Assembly: GCA_030434875.1 (NCBI GenBank) | Contig: JAUISW010000001.1 | Location: 817,501-881,500, forward strand | Origin: Lachnospiraceae bacterium C1.1 | Lineage (GTDB): Bacteria > Bacillota > Clostridia > Lachnospirales > Lachnospiraceae | Direction: 5' to 3' | DNA length: 64,000 nt | Shown: one piece after another, positions 35,857 through 44,700 of the stretch | How the letters are laid out: each line of letters starts with the position of its first letter | Numbering within the stretch: position 1 is the first letter of the stretch | Translations under genes and position numbers: made by a program | Notes under the pieces: generated by a model | Databases searched by the model: none | Told to the model about the DNA's origin: nothing | Seen by the model: only the letters and a program-made list of their open reading frames with translations

Positions 35857-37098
35857 ATGTCAGAAAATGTATACGACTTGTTAAAAGAAAGAGGCTATAT
35901 TGCACAGTGCACAGATGAAGATGCTGTCAGAGAACTTTTGGGCAAAAAGTCTGTTCGTTTTTATATAGGCTTTGATGCTACTGCAGATTCGCTCACAGCC
36001 GGTCATTTCCTCACGATCATGGCTATGATGCACATGCAGAAGGCAGGTCACAGACCTATTGCAATGATGGGCGGCGGAACAACAATGATCGGTGATCCTT
36101 CCGGAAAATCGGACATGAGACAGATGCTCACAAGAGAGACTATCGATCACAATGTTGAGTGCTTTAAGAATCAGCTTTCAAGATATATAAAGTTTGACGG
36201 CGGTGAAGACTCAGCTATCATTACAAACAATGCAGACTGGCTTCTTGATCTTAATTATGTCAATTTTATGAGAGAAGTAGGTGTTCACTTTAATGTAAAT
36301 AAAATGCTTGCCGCTGATGCATATAAGATCAGAATGGCAAAGGGCGGTCTTACATTCTTCGAATTCAGCTACATGCTCATGCAGTCTTATGATTTCTACA
36401 AGCTTAATTGTGATTACGAATGTGAGCTTGAGATGGGCGGAGATGATCAGTGGAGTAACATCATCGGTGGTGTAAACCTTATCAGATCAAAAACAGGCAG
36501 AAGCGCTTATGGTCTTACATTCAAGCTTCTCACAACTTCTGACGGAATTAAGATGGGAAAGACCATGAAGGGTGCACTCTGGCTTGACCCGCTTAAGACA
36601 ACCCCTTATGAGTTCTTCCAGTATTGGAGAAATATTGAGGATGCCAAGGTTGAGGAGTGTCTTGCACTTCTTACATTCCTTCCTATGGACGAGGTTCGCA
36701 GACTTGGTGCACTTAAGGATCAGGAGATCAACAAGGCTAAGGAAGTTCTTGCATATGAGATAACAAAGATCGTTCACGGTCAGGAAGAGGCTGATAAGGC
36801 ACTTGCTGCTGCAAGAGATGTATTCGCAGGCGGTGGAAAAAATGCTAACATGCCTACAACTACATACTCAAAAGATGAGCTTGATGCGGGCAAAGACCTT
36901 ATAACAATCCTTGTTGATACAGGCATTGTAAAGACACGTTCAGATGGACGCAGACAGATCGAGCAGGGCGGTGTATCTGTTAACGGAGAAAAGGTTACTG
37001 ATGTTAAGAGAGTATTTACATCCGCAGATCTTGATGCAGAGGGTGCTCTTGTAATCCAGAAGGGTAAAAAGGTTTTCCATCAGGTAAAAATAGGATAA
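35857..37098 (+). CDS. tyrS: tyrosyl-tRNA synthetase
   Basis: Class I synthetase charging tRNA-Tyr. [16 protein letters not shown] contains the HIGH-like motif, [10 protein letters not shown] and MGGDDQWSN form the tyrosine site, and [11 protein letters not shown] is the KMSKS loop. A C-terminal S4 RNA-binding domain spans about 345-413. 413 residues is typical. RBS AGGAG. The 107-bp leader holds a small ATGGATTTT/AAAATCCAT hairpin but no T-box. Confidence 0.96.
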   Translation: MSENVYDLLKERGYIAQCTDEDAVRELLGKKSVRFYIGFDATADSLTAGHFLTIMAMMHMQKAGHRPIAMMGGGTTMIGDPSGKSDMRQMLTRETIDHNVECFKNQLSRYIKFDGGEDSAIITNNADWLLDLNYVNFMREVGVHFNVNKMLAADAYKIRMAKGGLTFFEFSYMLMQSYDFYKLNCDYECELEMGGDDQWSNIIGGVNLIRSKTGRSAYGLTFKLLTTSDGIKMGKTMKGALWLDPLKTTPYEFFQYWRNIEDAKVEECLALLTFLPMDEVRRLGALKDQEINKAKEVLAYEITKIVHGQEEADKALAAARDVFAGGGKNANMPTTTYSKDELDAGKDLITILVDTGIVKTRSDGRRQIEQGGVSVNGEKVTDVKRVFTSADLDAEGALVIQKGKKVFHQVKIG

Positions 37099-37105
37099 AG
37101 ATAAA

Positions 37106-37474
37106 ATGAATAAAGATCCTTTATATAAAAGCTTTTTTCATGCGTATGCAGGAATTTTTGCCTGTATAAAGAATGAACGAAATATGCGGATCCACTGCTC
37201 TTTTATGATTGCAGTGATAATGGCAGGAATTTTTTTTGAAATCAGCGTTCTTGAATGGGTCATCTGTTTTATGCTTTTTGCAATGGTAGAAAGCCTTGAA
37301 CTGGTGAATACAGCTATAGAAGCAACTGTTGATCTTGTGACAGAGGACAGGAAACCGCTTGCAAAGCTTGCAAAGGATGCAGCTGCCGGAGCCGTGCTTA
37401 TCGCGGCCATGGCTGCTGCAGTGATAGGACTTATTATATTTATCCCCAAGGGGATGGCTTATTTAAATTTATAG
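37106..37474 (+). CDS. dgkA: diacylglycerol/undecaprenol kinase (DgkA family)
   Basis: A 122-residue membrane kinase of three helices. The motif NERNMRIHCSF followed by ESLELVNTAIEATVDLV contains the conserved catalytic Glu and metal-binding Glu of the family. In Gram-positive bacteria the usual substrate is undecaprenol rather than diacylglycerol. The gene follows tyrS after seven bases, so the pair is probably one transcript, ended by the hairpin at 37549. Confidence 0.93.
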   Translation: MNKDPLYKSFFHAYAGIFACIKNERNMRIHCSFMIAVIMAGIFFEISVLEWVICFMLFAMVESLELVNTAIEATVDLVTEDRKPLAKLAKDAAAGAVLIAAMAAAVIGLIIFIPKGMAYLNL

Positions 37475-37548
37475 GGAATTAATTTAAGAGAAATCCGCAT
37501 AAAGCTGGGAGAGTCATAAGACGGTAATGTTTAAGAATTTAAGAATGG

Positions 37549-37576
37549 AAAGGCGTGGCTTTGGTCACGCCTTTTC
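37549..37576 (+). terminator. terminator after dgkA
   Basis: AAAGGCGTG and CACGCCTTTT pair around GCTTTGGT and are followed by a short T-run. Confidence 0.8.
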
Positions 37577-37582
37577 TTGTGC

Positions 37583-37791
37583 TTAGAGCTCATTCAGAGG
37601 GATGAATCCCAATCCGTCATACTGGATATGGATGTTCTGTCTGCGTTTACCGCTTGTACCGGTTCTTTAAGTAAGAGGTAGAACAAGGTCAGCCACGATT
37701 TGTTTGAAGATCTGGGAATCTAAAGAGTATCATCCGGGCCGTTAAGCATCAGATACCCGCTTTCATTATGTTGTCTGTTTCTATTTTGCAT
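37583..37791 (-). pseudogene. broken small gene with a very strong ribosome site
   Basis: On the minus strand AAAGGAGGTGGACAAG precedes an ATG at 37791 that opens a 23-codon frame (MQNRNRQHNESGYLMLNGPD...) closed by TAG at 37720. Beyond it, in another frame, GKRRQNIHIQYDGLGFIPL runs to a stop at 37583. The peptide-like ends and shared orientation suggest one small gene broken by frameshift or nonsense changes. The family is not recognised. It lies beside IS debris. Confidence 0.35.
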
Positions 37792-37911
37792 CTTGTCCAC
37801 CTCCTTTCTTAAGCGGGATCCATTCCTCCCATTTATATGCGACACGAAAATAGGTGAAATGTTCCATGTGTTCCAATAAATATTAAATATTTTTTTGATT
37901 ATAGTTTGTGG

Positions 37912-38000
37912 CTAATTTTTCAGACATCCAATAGGAATAACATATACGCCGTCTTCACGCTTATAACCATATTCAGTCGTGGTTATGACAAGCTTAAGAT
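37912..38000 (-). pseudogene. C-terminal relic of an ATPase-like gene, cut by the IS
   Basis: Minus-strand frame LKLVITTTEYGYKREDGVYV followed by IPIGCLKN and TAG at 37912. The style (KREDGV.VIPIGCLK at the very end) is like the C-termini of some AAA-type ATP-binding proteins, but I cannot name the family with confidence. The frame ends abruptly at the IS terminal repeat (38001), so the insertion sequence removed or displaced the rest of the gene. Confidence 0.4.
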
Positions 38001-39879
38001 CCGGCAGTCTTAACGGGATCTGTTCTTACTTTCTTTTTGAATAGTTTTCATTTGGCTTTTGGTGATGAATTCATAGTCAGTTCTGAAACCACATGCATCG
38101 TGAAGATCATCTGTTAACTTGGTTCTTTTATAAGTTGGAATGAATCCCTGCTCTTTAAGATTTACAAAATTCATTTTTCTTAGTGTAGTTAGTATTTCGT
38201 AACATGTATAATCGGAACCTACGGCTTTTTCTAAATATCTATAAACTATCAGGGATAAAAAGCAGGATAGAAAATGTGCTTTTATTCTTGTTTCCAATTT
38301 CAGATATACAGGTCTGGCTTCAAAATCTGTTTTCATTATCCTGAAGCATTCTTCGATTTCCCAGCGCCCTTCACTGACCTTTAAGATATCCTCAACAGGA
38401 TCGTCCAATAAATCTGTGGATACTGCATATAATCCATCATAAAGTGCTTCCTGCTCAATCTTATCCTTATCTAAATAATTCTTTACTGTAGCTTTTTCAC
38501 CATCTTCTGTAACAGCTATTTTTCCAATGAAACGTCCTGGATCATTAGGGTTTCTTCTTCCTCTTTTTGCGGCTCCTGAATCAATAAGTTTCTGAGCACG
38601 TTCTACCTGGGCATCACGGATAGCTTTCTGATATCTGGCAAATTTAGGAGAGTATGTAATGATCAGTCTCTGGTGTATTTGCTTAGGAGTGTAGGGCTCT
38701 TCTTTATAATACAGACCGGAGTCATCATCAGACAGCTTTGTTATATCTACCGGCTTATCATCGGATACTCTTTTGAAACCATTTTTATCGAGTGCCCATT
38801 CTTTGTCCTCGTTCTTCAGCTTTTTTATTGACTGGGTAACGATAAATGTTCTTTCGCCCATATGATTATAGTTTCTGATTTTTTCAGAACCAAGACCGGC
38901 ATCACTACAATATATAAATTTCTGGCATCCGAACTCTGAAAGTACTTTTTCTTCGAGTGGCTTTAGTGAAGTCTGCTCATTAGCATTGCCCGGAAAAAGT
39001 GAAAAAGCTAGCGGAATGCCGTCGCCATCCATAAACATGCCCATTTGAATGATTGGATTTGGACGGTGTTCTTTGCTTTTGCCGTATTTTTTATCTCCGT
39101 TTTCCTCTTCAATTTCAAAGTAGTAATTAGTGCAGTCGTAGAAAAGAATCTTATCGTTTCTCTTTCCAATCAGATGGCTGTTCTTATAGACTTCAGACTG
39201 TATAAAATCGCATTCGTTTCCGAGAACATCCAGTGAACGATAAATATCATGAAGTTTATAAGATGGCTTTTCAAGAAATTCAGATGCCACCTTATACGAT
39301 GATTTTTTACTGCATGGCTCAAGTACCCTGGTAAAAATAATATCGGAGAGAATGGAGTTTATATCGTATTGGAATTTATATTTATCCCTGAGTTTTCTAC
39401 AGGTTTTATCCAAGCAGAGAGAATAATAAATGTGTTGAAGAAAAAGATATCCTCCCCGATAAAATACCTGCTGATCATAATCAATTTGCCTGTCGGCGCG
39501 GAAAGTAATCTGAACGGATTTAGCTTTCTGTTCGTCCTTGTAATTCTCTGTTTCTATTCGGGCCTGTTCTTTGGCCCAAGCCATAACATCATCACGTGTT
39601 GGACCATGATCAACCAATAATTCTTTTAAAGTACCTAATTTTCTTACGATGGTGGATGTACTGACACCTTTATCGTTTATATACCCTTTCGATATGTAAA
39701 ATGATTCGGCATTTTTGGATTTTGAAGTGATTACTCGCATGATACCCTCCTCTAACACCTTATTACACCATACATTGCGATACATTACAATATAATAAAG
39801 CAATAAATTTGACATGAAAAATGCAGACCACAAGTGGCCTGCAAGGTATTTTTTTGTTATTCAACTGTTAAACTCCCGG
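38001..39879 (-). mobile_element. IS1634-like insertion sequence
   Basis: About 1.88 kb with one transposase gene. The ends CCGGCAGTCTTAAC (38001-38014) and GTTAAACTCCCGG (39867-39879) are imperfect inverted repeats with one gap. No target duplication is seen: the left flank is the tail of an ATPase-like gene and the right flank the tail of a surface-protein gene, which suggests deletion or recombination next to the element after insertion. Confidence 0.65.
38010..39740 (-). CDS. IS1634/IS4-type DDE transposase
   Basis: Intact transposase of 576 residues from the ATG at 39740 (MRVITSKSKNAESFYISKGY), preceded by GAGGAGGG. Catalytic residues are visible: Asp in FYDCTNYYFE, Asp in YCSDAGLGS and Glu in GRWEIEECFRIMKTDFEARP, the IS4-group YREK-like region. 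The layout with a long insertion before the last Glu is that of IS1634 members. No frameshift or internal stop, so it may still be active. Confidence 0.85.
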   Translation of the reverse strand: MRVITSKSKNAESFYISKGYINDKGVSTSTIVRKLGTLKELLVDHGPTRDDVMAWAKEQARIETENYKDEQKAKSVQITFRADRQIDYDQQVFYRGGYLFLQHIYYSLCLDKTCRKLRDKYKFQYDINSILSDIIFTRVLEPCSKKSSYKVASEFLEKPSYKLHDIYRSLDVLGNECDFIQSEVYKNSHLIGKRNDKILFYDCTNYYFEIEEENGDKKYGKSKEHRPNPIIQMGMFMDGDGIPLAFSLFPGNANEQTSLKPLEEKVLSEFGCQKFIYCSDAGLGSEKIRNYNHMGERTFIVTQSIKKLKNEDKEWALDKNGFKRVSDDKPVDITKLSDDDSGLYYKEEPYTPKQIHQRLIITYSPKFARYQKAIRDAQVERAQKLIDSGAAKRGRRNPNDPGRFIGKIAVTEDGEKATVKNYLDKDKIEQEALYDGLYAVSTDLLDDPVEDILKVSEGRWEIEECFRIMKTDFEARPVYLKLETRIKAHFLSCFLSLIVYRYLEKAVGSDYTCYEILTTLRKMNFVNLKEQGFIPTYKRTKLTDDLHDACGFRTDYEFITKSQMKTIQKESKNRSR

Positions 39880-39920
39880 GAGAAGGCGCAGCAAAGTATA
39901 AAGTAAAACTTAAAATTTAG
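39880..39920 (+). pseudogene. relic: last codons of a second copy of the secreted MBG-domain protein
   Basis: GGCGCAGCAAAGTATAAAGT and the following bases to the TAG at 39918 match the 3' end of the gene at 41783-44857 almost base for base (C-terminal GAAKYKVKLKI). The match continues through the untranslated region to the terminator, interrupted only by palindromic element B. The rest of this paralogue has been lost at the IS end. Confidence 0.75.
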
Positions 39921-39949
39921 TAATATTTGTTAACCTCTCTTTCAAAAAC

Positions 39950-40096
39950 GTTACTGTTCACACGCTTTCAGCGTGCTCCAGTAACGGGTTTTGCCATTTA
40001 AAATTGCCTACGGCAATGGGCAAAACCCAGTGTTCAGTCAAAGTTTTTGTGGCATAACTGCGCAGCGGAGTGCGCAGTTTGCCTGTGAACAGTAAC
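39950..40096 (+). mobile_element. palindromic non-autonomous element, copy B (147 bp)
   Basis: GTTACTGTTCACA...TGTGAACAGTAAC with an exact 8-bp direct repeat TCAAAAAC on each side (39942-39949, 40097-40104). The homologous uninterrupted site after the secreted-protein gene (CTCTCATTCGAAAACCTCCG, 44870-44889) lacks the element and carries one copy of the target, showing that it inserted. Internal stems: CACGCT/AGCGTG, GGGTTTTGCC/GGGCAAAACCC and ACTGCGCA/TGCGCAGT. Confidence 0.9.
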
Positions 40097-40098
40097 TC

Positions 40099-40134
40099 AA
40101 AAACCTCCGGAGATATTCCCCGGAGGTTTTCGAT
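40099..40134 (+). terminator. orphan terminator of the lost paralogue
   Basis: AAAACCTCCGG and CCGGAGGTTTT pair around a short loop. It is the counterpart of the terminator at 44873-44915, left behind with the relic gene end. Confidence 0.75.
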
Positions 40135-40158
40135 TGCCATAAAGTTATCGAATCATGC

Positions 40159-40272
40159 TATAATATGGTGTTGGAGTCAAAAGCGATGGCAGCACTTCAC
40201 ACTCATATTGGGGCGGGTCACAAAGTCATTTATCCACCAGCAAGCAAGCTTGCCGTGAATAATGACTTTTTA
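40159..40272 (+). ncRNA. candidate short transcript with its own promoter and terminator-like hairpin
   Basis: TATAAT (40159-40164) is followed after about 60 bp by a long hairpin: AAAGTCATT (40222-40230) pairs with AATGACTTTT (40261-40270), and pairing continues inwards to a GCAAG/CTTGC core, ending in a T-run. Transcription from the promoter would give an RNA of roughly 100 nt. It could equally be the old leader of the truncated ATPase gene just downstream. Confidence 0.35.
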
Positions 40273-40329
40273 CCCTGACATCATAATATAGTTATTGTTG
40301 GGTGTATAAAAGTATTTGGAGGACTTTTT

Positions 40330-40380
40330 ATGCAAAAAACTGTAGGACTTGGAATACAGGATTTTGAGAAAGTACCATAG
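40330..40380 (+). pseudogene. 5' stub of an AAA-ATPase (PF09820-type) gene
   Basis: RBS TTGGAGGA precedes an ATG opening MQKTVGLGIQDFEKVP and a TAG at 40378. The start is typical of the Lachnospiraceae AAA-ATPase/PD-(D/E)XK family (MxKTVGIGIQ.FEKL.E.), normally about 500-600 residues. Only 16 codons remain, so the rest has been deleted. Confidence 0.65.
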
Positions 40381-40424
40381 CCTGTATAATGTATGTATCA
40401 ATTCACGATAAGGGAGAGGACGAC

Positions 40425-40886
40425 ATGAAAGAAACTACAATTTTTCATGGCAGTAATGTAGAAGTGGCACATCCCCGTATTATTCAGAATGGATTTTACA
40501 AAGATTTTGGCTACGGATTTTACTGTACAAATATTGAGAAGCAGGCTAAGCGCTGGGCGCTTACAAGAAGGGGGGATTCAGTAGTTAATAAGTACAAGTA
40601 TACAGAAAATGAAAATCTGAAGATCAAGTCTTTTTCAGAGATGACAGATGAGTGGGTAGACTTTGTGGCAGAATGTAGAAGAGGAAAACTGCATGAATAT
40701 GATATTGTAGAAGGTCCTATGGCGGATGATCAAATTTGGAATTTTGTTGAAGGGTTCTTGGAAGGAAAAATTACCAGGCAGGCTTTTTGGGAATTGGTAA
40801 AATTCAATCATCCGACACACCAGGTAGTTTTCTGCACTGATGAAGCACTGCAAACTCTTGAGTTCGAAGGGGGCTACAAGCTATGA
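40425..40886 (+). CDS. DUF3990 protein, ADP-ribosyltransferase-like toxin candidate
   Basis: A 153-residue protein from the ATG at 40425, which follows GGGAGAGG. Its blocks FHGSNVEVAHPRI, KDFGYGFYCTNIEKQAKRWA and, near the end, HQVVFCTDEALQTLEF are those of DUF3990, a domain related in fold to mono-ADP-ribosyltransferases (His-Gly-Ser and G.GFY.T as the NAD-binding positions). The stop overlaps the next start by four bases. The pairing and the mobile-element surroundings suggest a toxin-antitoxin pair; the toxin role is inference. Confidence 0.7.
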   Translation: MKETTIFHGSNVEVAHPRIIQNGFYKDFGYGFYCTNIEKQAKRWALTRRGDSVVNKYKYTENENLKIKSFSEMTDEWVDFVAECRRGKLHEYDIVEGPMADDQIWNFVEGFLEGKITRQAFWELVKFNHPTHQVVFCTDEALQTLEFEGGYKL

Positions 40887-41353
40887 AGAACAAATATTTC
40901 CCGGATGAAGAGATAGAAGTAAACGACCTGTATTTTGTTTGCTATATGATTGAGCGTGTTGCTCGTCATATACACCAGAAAAACAAATATGTTGTCAACA
41001 CGATAGGTAAAGATGGATTATACCATTTAATAAGCGTGGCTAATGTTTTACATTCTGAAAATCCTACTAAAGTTGAGGATGATTGGATAAATGATTATGG
41101 ACTGAAAGAAAGTGATTTTGATATAACTGATGTTGATAAGGAGCTGGCTGAAAAAATACCTACGCCACTTGAAATGGGTGAAGTATATCAGCGTCTTATC
41201 AACGATACTCTTGACTCAAAGGAAGATTACGTAGATGGGATCATACGTGTTTACAATAATGAAATCTGTGATGTAATTGATAACTATAATTGCAGTGCTT
41301 TTTATGAGCCTTCCTATGTTATCGCCAGGGCATATCAGTCAGGTGGATTTTAA
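40883..41353 (+). CDS. partner protein of the DUF3990 gene, putative antitoxin
   Basis: A 156-residue acidic protein. Its first half, DLYFVCYMIERVARHIHQKNKYVV...GLYHLISVANVLHSENP, resembles DUF3791-type small proteins (F..CIE.....N..G..V...L...G...L.....VLH) that accompany DUF3990 genes. The second half (EKIPTPLEMGEVYQRLINDT) is not recognised. Translationally coupled to the toxin candidate by an ATGA overlap. No DNA-binding motif is apparent, so neutralisation would be by protein contact if it is an antitoxin. Confidence 0.55.
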   Translation: MKNKYFPDEEIEVNDLYFVCYMIERVARHIHQKNKYVVNTIGKDGLYHLISVANVLHSENPTKVEDDWINDYGLKESDFDITDVDKELAEKIPTPLEMGEVYQRLINDTLDSKEDYVDGIIRVYNNEICDVIDNYNCSAFYEPSYVIARAYQSGGF

Positions 41354-41447
41354 TGCGGTGAGGCAAAAATCAATGACGTTTGCTGTATTTTGCGTTTTAT
41401 AAAATACAAATATTTACTTCAATTTTTTGAATAATTTTCCGATATAC

Positions 41448-41494
41448 TATAATGTCAGGGGATTGTGGGAGCACGAAGTGCGGAACAATCCATG
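41448..41494 (+). promoter_or_regulatory. promoter and first hairpin of the secreted-protein leader
   Basis: TATAAT (41448-41453) is a perfect -10; the -35 is poor (TTTTGA at 17 bp or TTGAAT at 15 bp). Just downstream GGATTGT...ACAATCC with an inner GCAC-GAA-GTGC forms a strong hairpin at the presumed RNA 5' end. Confidence 0.45.
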
Positions 41495-41602
41495 ACATCA
41501 CTTTTGACTAGAACATCATACTATTTGAGCGGTTAGTGTCAATACAGGGGCAAAAAATATCGGAAAGGGCTTGACAGTATGGACATAGCAAGCTACACTT
41601 TT

Positions 41603-41637
41603 AACGCAACGCAACGCAACGCAACGCAACGCAACGG
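41603..41637 (+). repeat. AACGC pentanucleotide tandem repeat
   Basis: Six perfect AACGC units followed by one AACGG variant. It lies in the leader of the large secreted protein, between the candidate promoter and a terminator hairpin. Such short tandem repeats change length by slipped-strand mispairing. Confidence 0.9.
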
Positions 41638-41685
41638 ATAGTTGCGAGCTTTTTGATGGAAAAACAGAATTTATATCTGGTGGAT

Positions 41686-41736
41686 AACGCCATAAGAAAT
41701 GGTGAGTGAAGACTCACTCTTTCTTATGGCGTTTTT
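41686..41736 (+). terminator. terminator (possible attenuator) before the secreted-protein gene
   Basis: AACGCCATAAGAAA (41686-41699) pairs perfectly with TTTCTTATGGCGTT (41720-41733), an inner GTGAGT/ACTCAC stem caps it, and T's follow. It lies 46 bp before the start codon of the next gene, so it either ends an upstream transcript or attenuates that gene. Confidence 0.75.
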
Positions 41737-41782
41737 GTATTCTGTCAGACATGGAAGAAAGTAAAAGGAGGTTAGGTGTTTT

Positions 41783-44700
41783 ATGAAAGACAAAAAGAAA
41801 CTATGGAAAAAGATGATGGGGACGATGCTGGTATTTTTCCTGATAGTGGGGCTAATGCCGGGAACGTTGATGACGGCTATGGCTACTGAGCATAGCGGAT
41901 CAGTAGCTTTTAGCAGCTTGCAGGTGGGAGATACACTTGTAAATGGGGCTGTTATATCTGGAGTTAAATTTAGTGCGTATAACTTCTATCTGACTGGAGG
42001 CACTTACAAACAGAATGGTGAAGTTAGTGAATGGATGACGAACATACAGTTATCTAATGCTAATGGTTCACTTGACCCACTAACGGTTTCGATAGGGACT
42101 GATGGTGTTTTAACTGGAGATGGCGGAACATATTATCCTTATGAAGGTACTTGCTGGTTTGTTTCTCAAAAAGATCAAGTGTCTGGAGGATATGTGATAA
42201 CTTTAAGAGGTGCTCCTGAACACACTCATTCATTTGACTATTCTGCAACAGGAGCAACCATTACTGCAACATGTAATGCAGATGGATGTCCACTTGATAA
42301 AGGAAAGGCAAGTATTACAATAGTTAAACCGTCAAAGGAAAAATATAGAGATACTAATAGTGAACTTGCGACAATAGACGGCGATACAAATGTACTGGGA
42401 AAACCGACTATAGTTTACAAACAAGGAACAAATGCACTTGGTTCAGCTCCTACAGAGCCCGGAACTTACACTGCAAACATAACGCTTGGAGGAAAAACTG
42501 CAACTGTAGAATATACGATAGCTAAGGGAGATGATCCTGATTATTCTGATCCATCGGGAACGCTGACAGGAAAATACGGAAATACCCTTTCTGACGTAGA
42601 ACTGCCTGCAAAGTGGTCATGGAAGGACTCTTCCACAAAGATAACTGCAACCGGAGAGCAGAGCTATACTGCAATATATACTCCTGAAAATACCGTTCTT
42701 TATGCAACAGTAGAAAAGGCACTTCCGGTAAAGGTCGATAGGGGAGATAATCCGGCAGAGGTATTAACTGCAGCAGTGGTTACCAAAGGTGGTCATACTG
42801 TAGACTTATCAGAAAATGTTGACAGGAAAGATGTTCGGGGAGAAGTCAGCTATTCAATTAGCAGTACAGGAAATCTTGGCTGTTCAGTGAATCCGGAAAC
42901 CGGTGTGTTTACGTCGGGAGATGAACCAGGTAAAGTTGAGGTTAAGGTTAGCATTAGTGGCGATGAACATTACTATTCAACTGAAAAATATATTACAGTT
43001 CAAATTACAGATAAGGAAATCCAGACACTGGAATTTGAATCTGACAGTGTAAAGAAGACTTATGGTGACGAAGATTTCAGCAACGCTTTAAGCGGAGCAA
43101 AGACAGATGTTAGCTATTTGGTTACCGGAGGTAAAGATGTAGCTGATGTTGACAACAATGGAAAAGTTACGATCAAAAAAATCGGTGAAGCTGTAATTAC
43201 GGCAAATGCTGCAGAAACGGATGATTATATCGGAGCAAGTACGAGCTATATTCTTGAAGTTGGAAGAAAGAGCATTACAGTAAAAGCAGATGACATAGAG
43301 ACCACGATAGGAGAAGCTGAACCCGAGCTTACAGCCACGGTAACGGGACTTGTCGGAACTGATACGGTAGAATATGAAATAGAGCGTGAAAGCGGAAATT
43401 CATTAGGAAAATATACTATCACACCTTACGGAGATAAAGAGCAGGGAAATTATGCAGTTTCTTATGAAACAGGAATCCTGACGATCAAAGAAGGTGAGAA
43501 GTATATAAGAACGCCTATTATAAAGACTATTTCATCTGACATGATCGCAGTGGAAACAGTTGAAGGTTATGTATATGGAATAAGTGCAGATGATGATTAT
43601 CCGGAAGAATGGACTTCTGAAGGAGAATTTACCGATCTTGAAGAAAATACACAGTATACCGTATATATGAAGCTTGATGGTGAGGAAGACGATAAAGCGA
43701 CCAGTACAAAGGTTACAACTAATGAAAGAGGTAAGGAAACAAGTATTACCGAGGAACATGAAGCCATTGGTGACGGATTTGTCAGAACCGAGACGAGAAT
43801 AAATAAAGATGCTCCTGTAGGAAAAATTGAAAATCTTACACCATCAATGATAAGCAGTTTCTTTGGTGAAGATTCCGAAGAGATAAATAAAGTTAAAAAC
43901 GGTTCAACACTCCTCGTATTCTTAAAAGTTGTAAATGCCGATGATTCCACACCTGAAGACGATAAAAAGAAAATTGAAGACATGGCAAAGGAACAGTCGG
44001 ATGCGCAGGTAGCACAGTTTATCGATCTGTCACTTTACAAGCAGATAGATAATGAAGAACCGTCACCGATCACCAATCTGAATAATAATAATATTCTTGT
44101 AAGGATAAGCATACCTGAAAATTTGAGGATTGCTTCAAATTCAGAAGAATTGACAGAGTCTGATGAAGATCCTCTCGATGAGGCAGTAAGAACTTTCTAT
44201 ATTGCAAGAGTACATGAAGGTGAAGCTGATATACTTGATACGACAACCGATGGTGATGACATCATTTTTGAAACAGACAGATTTTCGACTTATGCATTGC
44301 TCTACAGTGATTCTGCAGTAAATCCTGACCCTGAACCGACACCTGAACCGGGGGCAGAAAGTGTTCAGTCTGCAAATGAGCGGATCATGGTTGTTAAGAA
44401 TAAGTCCGATATTTCACGCCTGTTCAGCAAATATGGTGAGACCGGATACAAATATAAGTTCAAGGTCGAAAATAAGGCTCAGAGACAGGTGATGAATGTA
44501 AGCAAGAAGGGAAGAGTTAAGGTCAAGAAAGTTGGAACAGCAACCATTGCACTTTTCAGAAAAGTTAAGGGCGGAAGCTGGTCGAAGATAGAAGAGCAGA
44601 CCTTGACGGCTGAGAAACCTAACCTTCCAAAGAAGGTTACAAGCCTGAAAGTGGGTGATAAAGTCTACGCAACAAGCTTTATCACAAATACAATGATAAG

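Noticed and set aside
39958..40140. Small open frames with TLTEHWVLPIAV in all three palindromic element copies
   Set aside because: They are translations of the element's stems, differ in their upstream parts and have no proper starts.
41580..41640. CRISPR-like tandem repeat
   Set aside because: The units are five bases long with no spacers, so this is a microsatellite.
41500..41690. Cyclic di-GMP-I riboswitch in the leader of the secreted protein
   Set aside because: Fragments such as GGGGCAAA and GTTGCGAGC recall the motif, but the core order and the GACGCAAAGC block are not met. A covariance-model search would decide.
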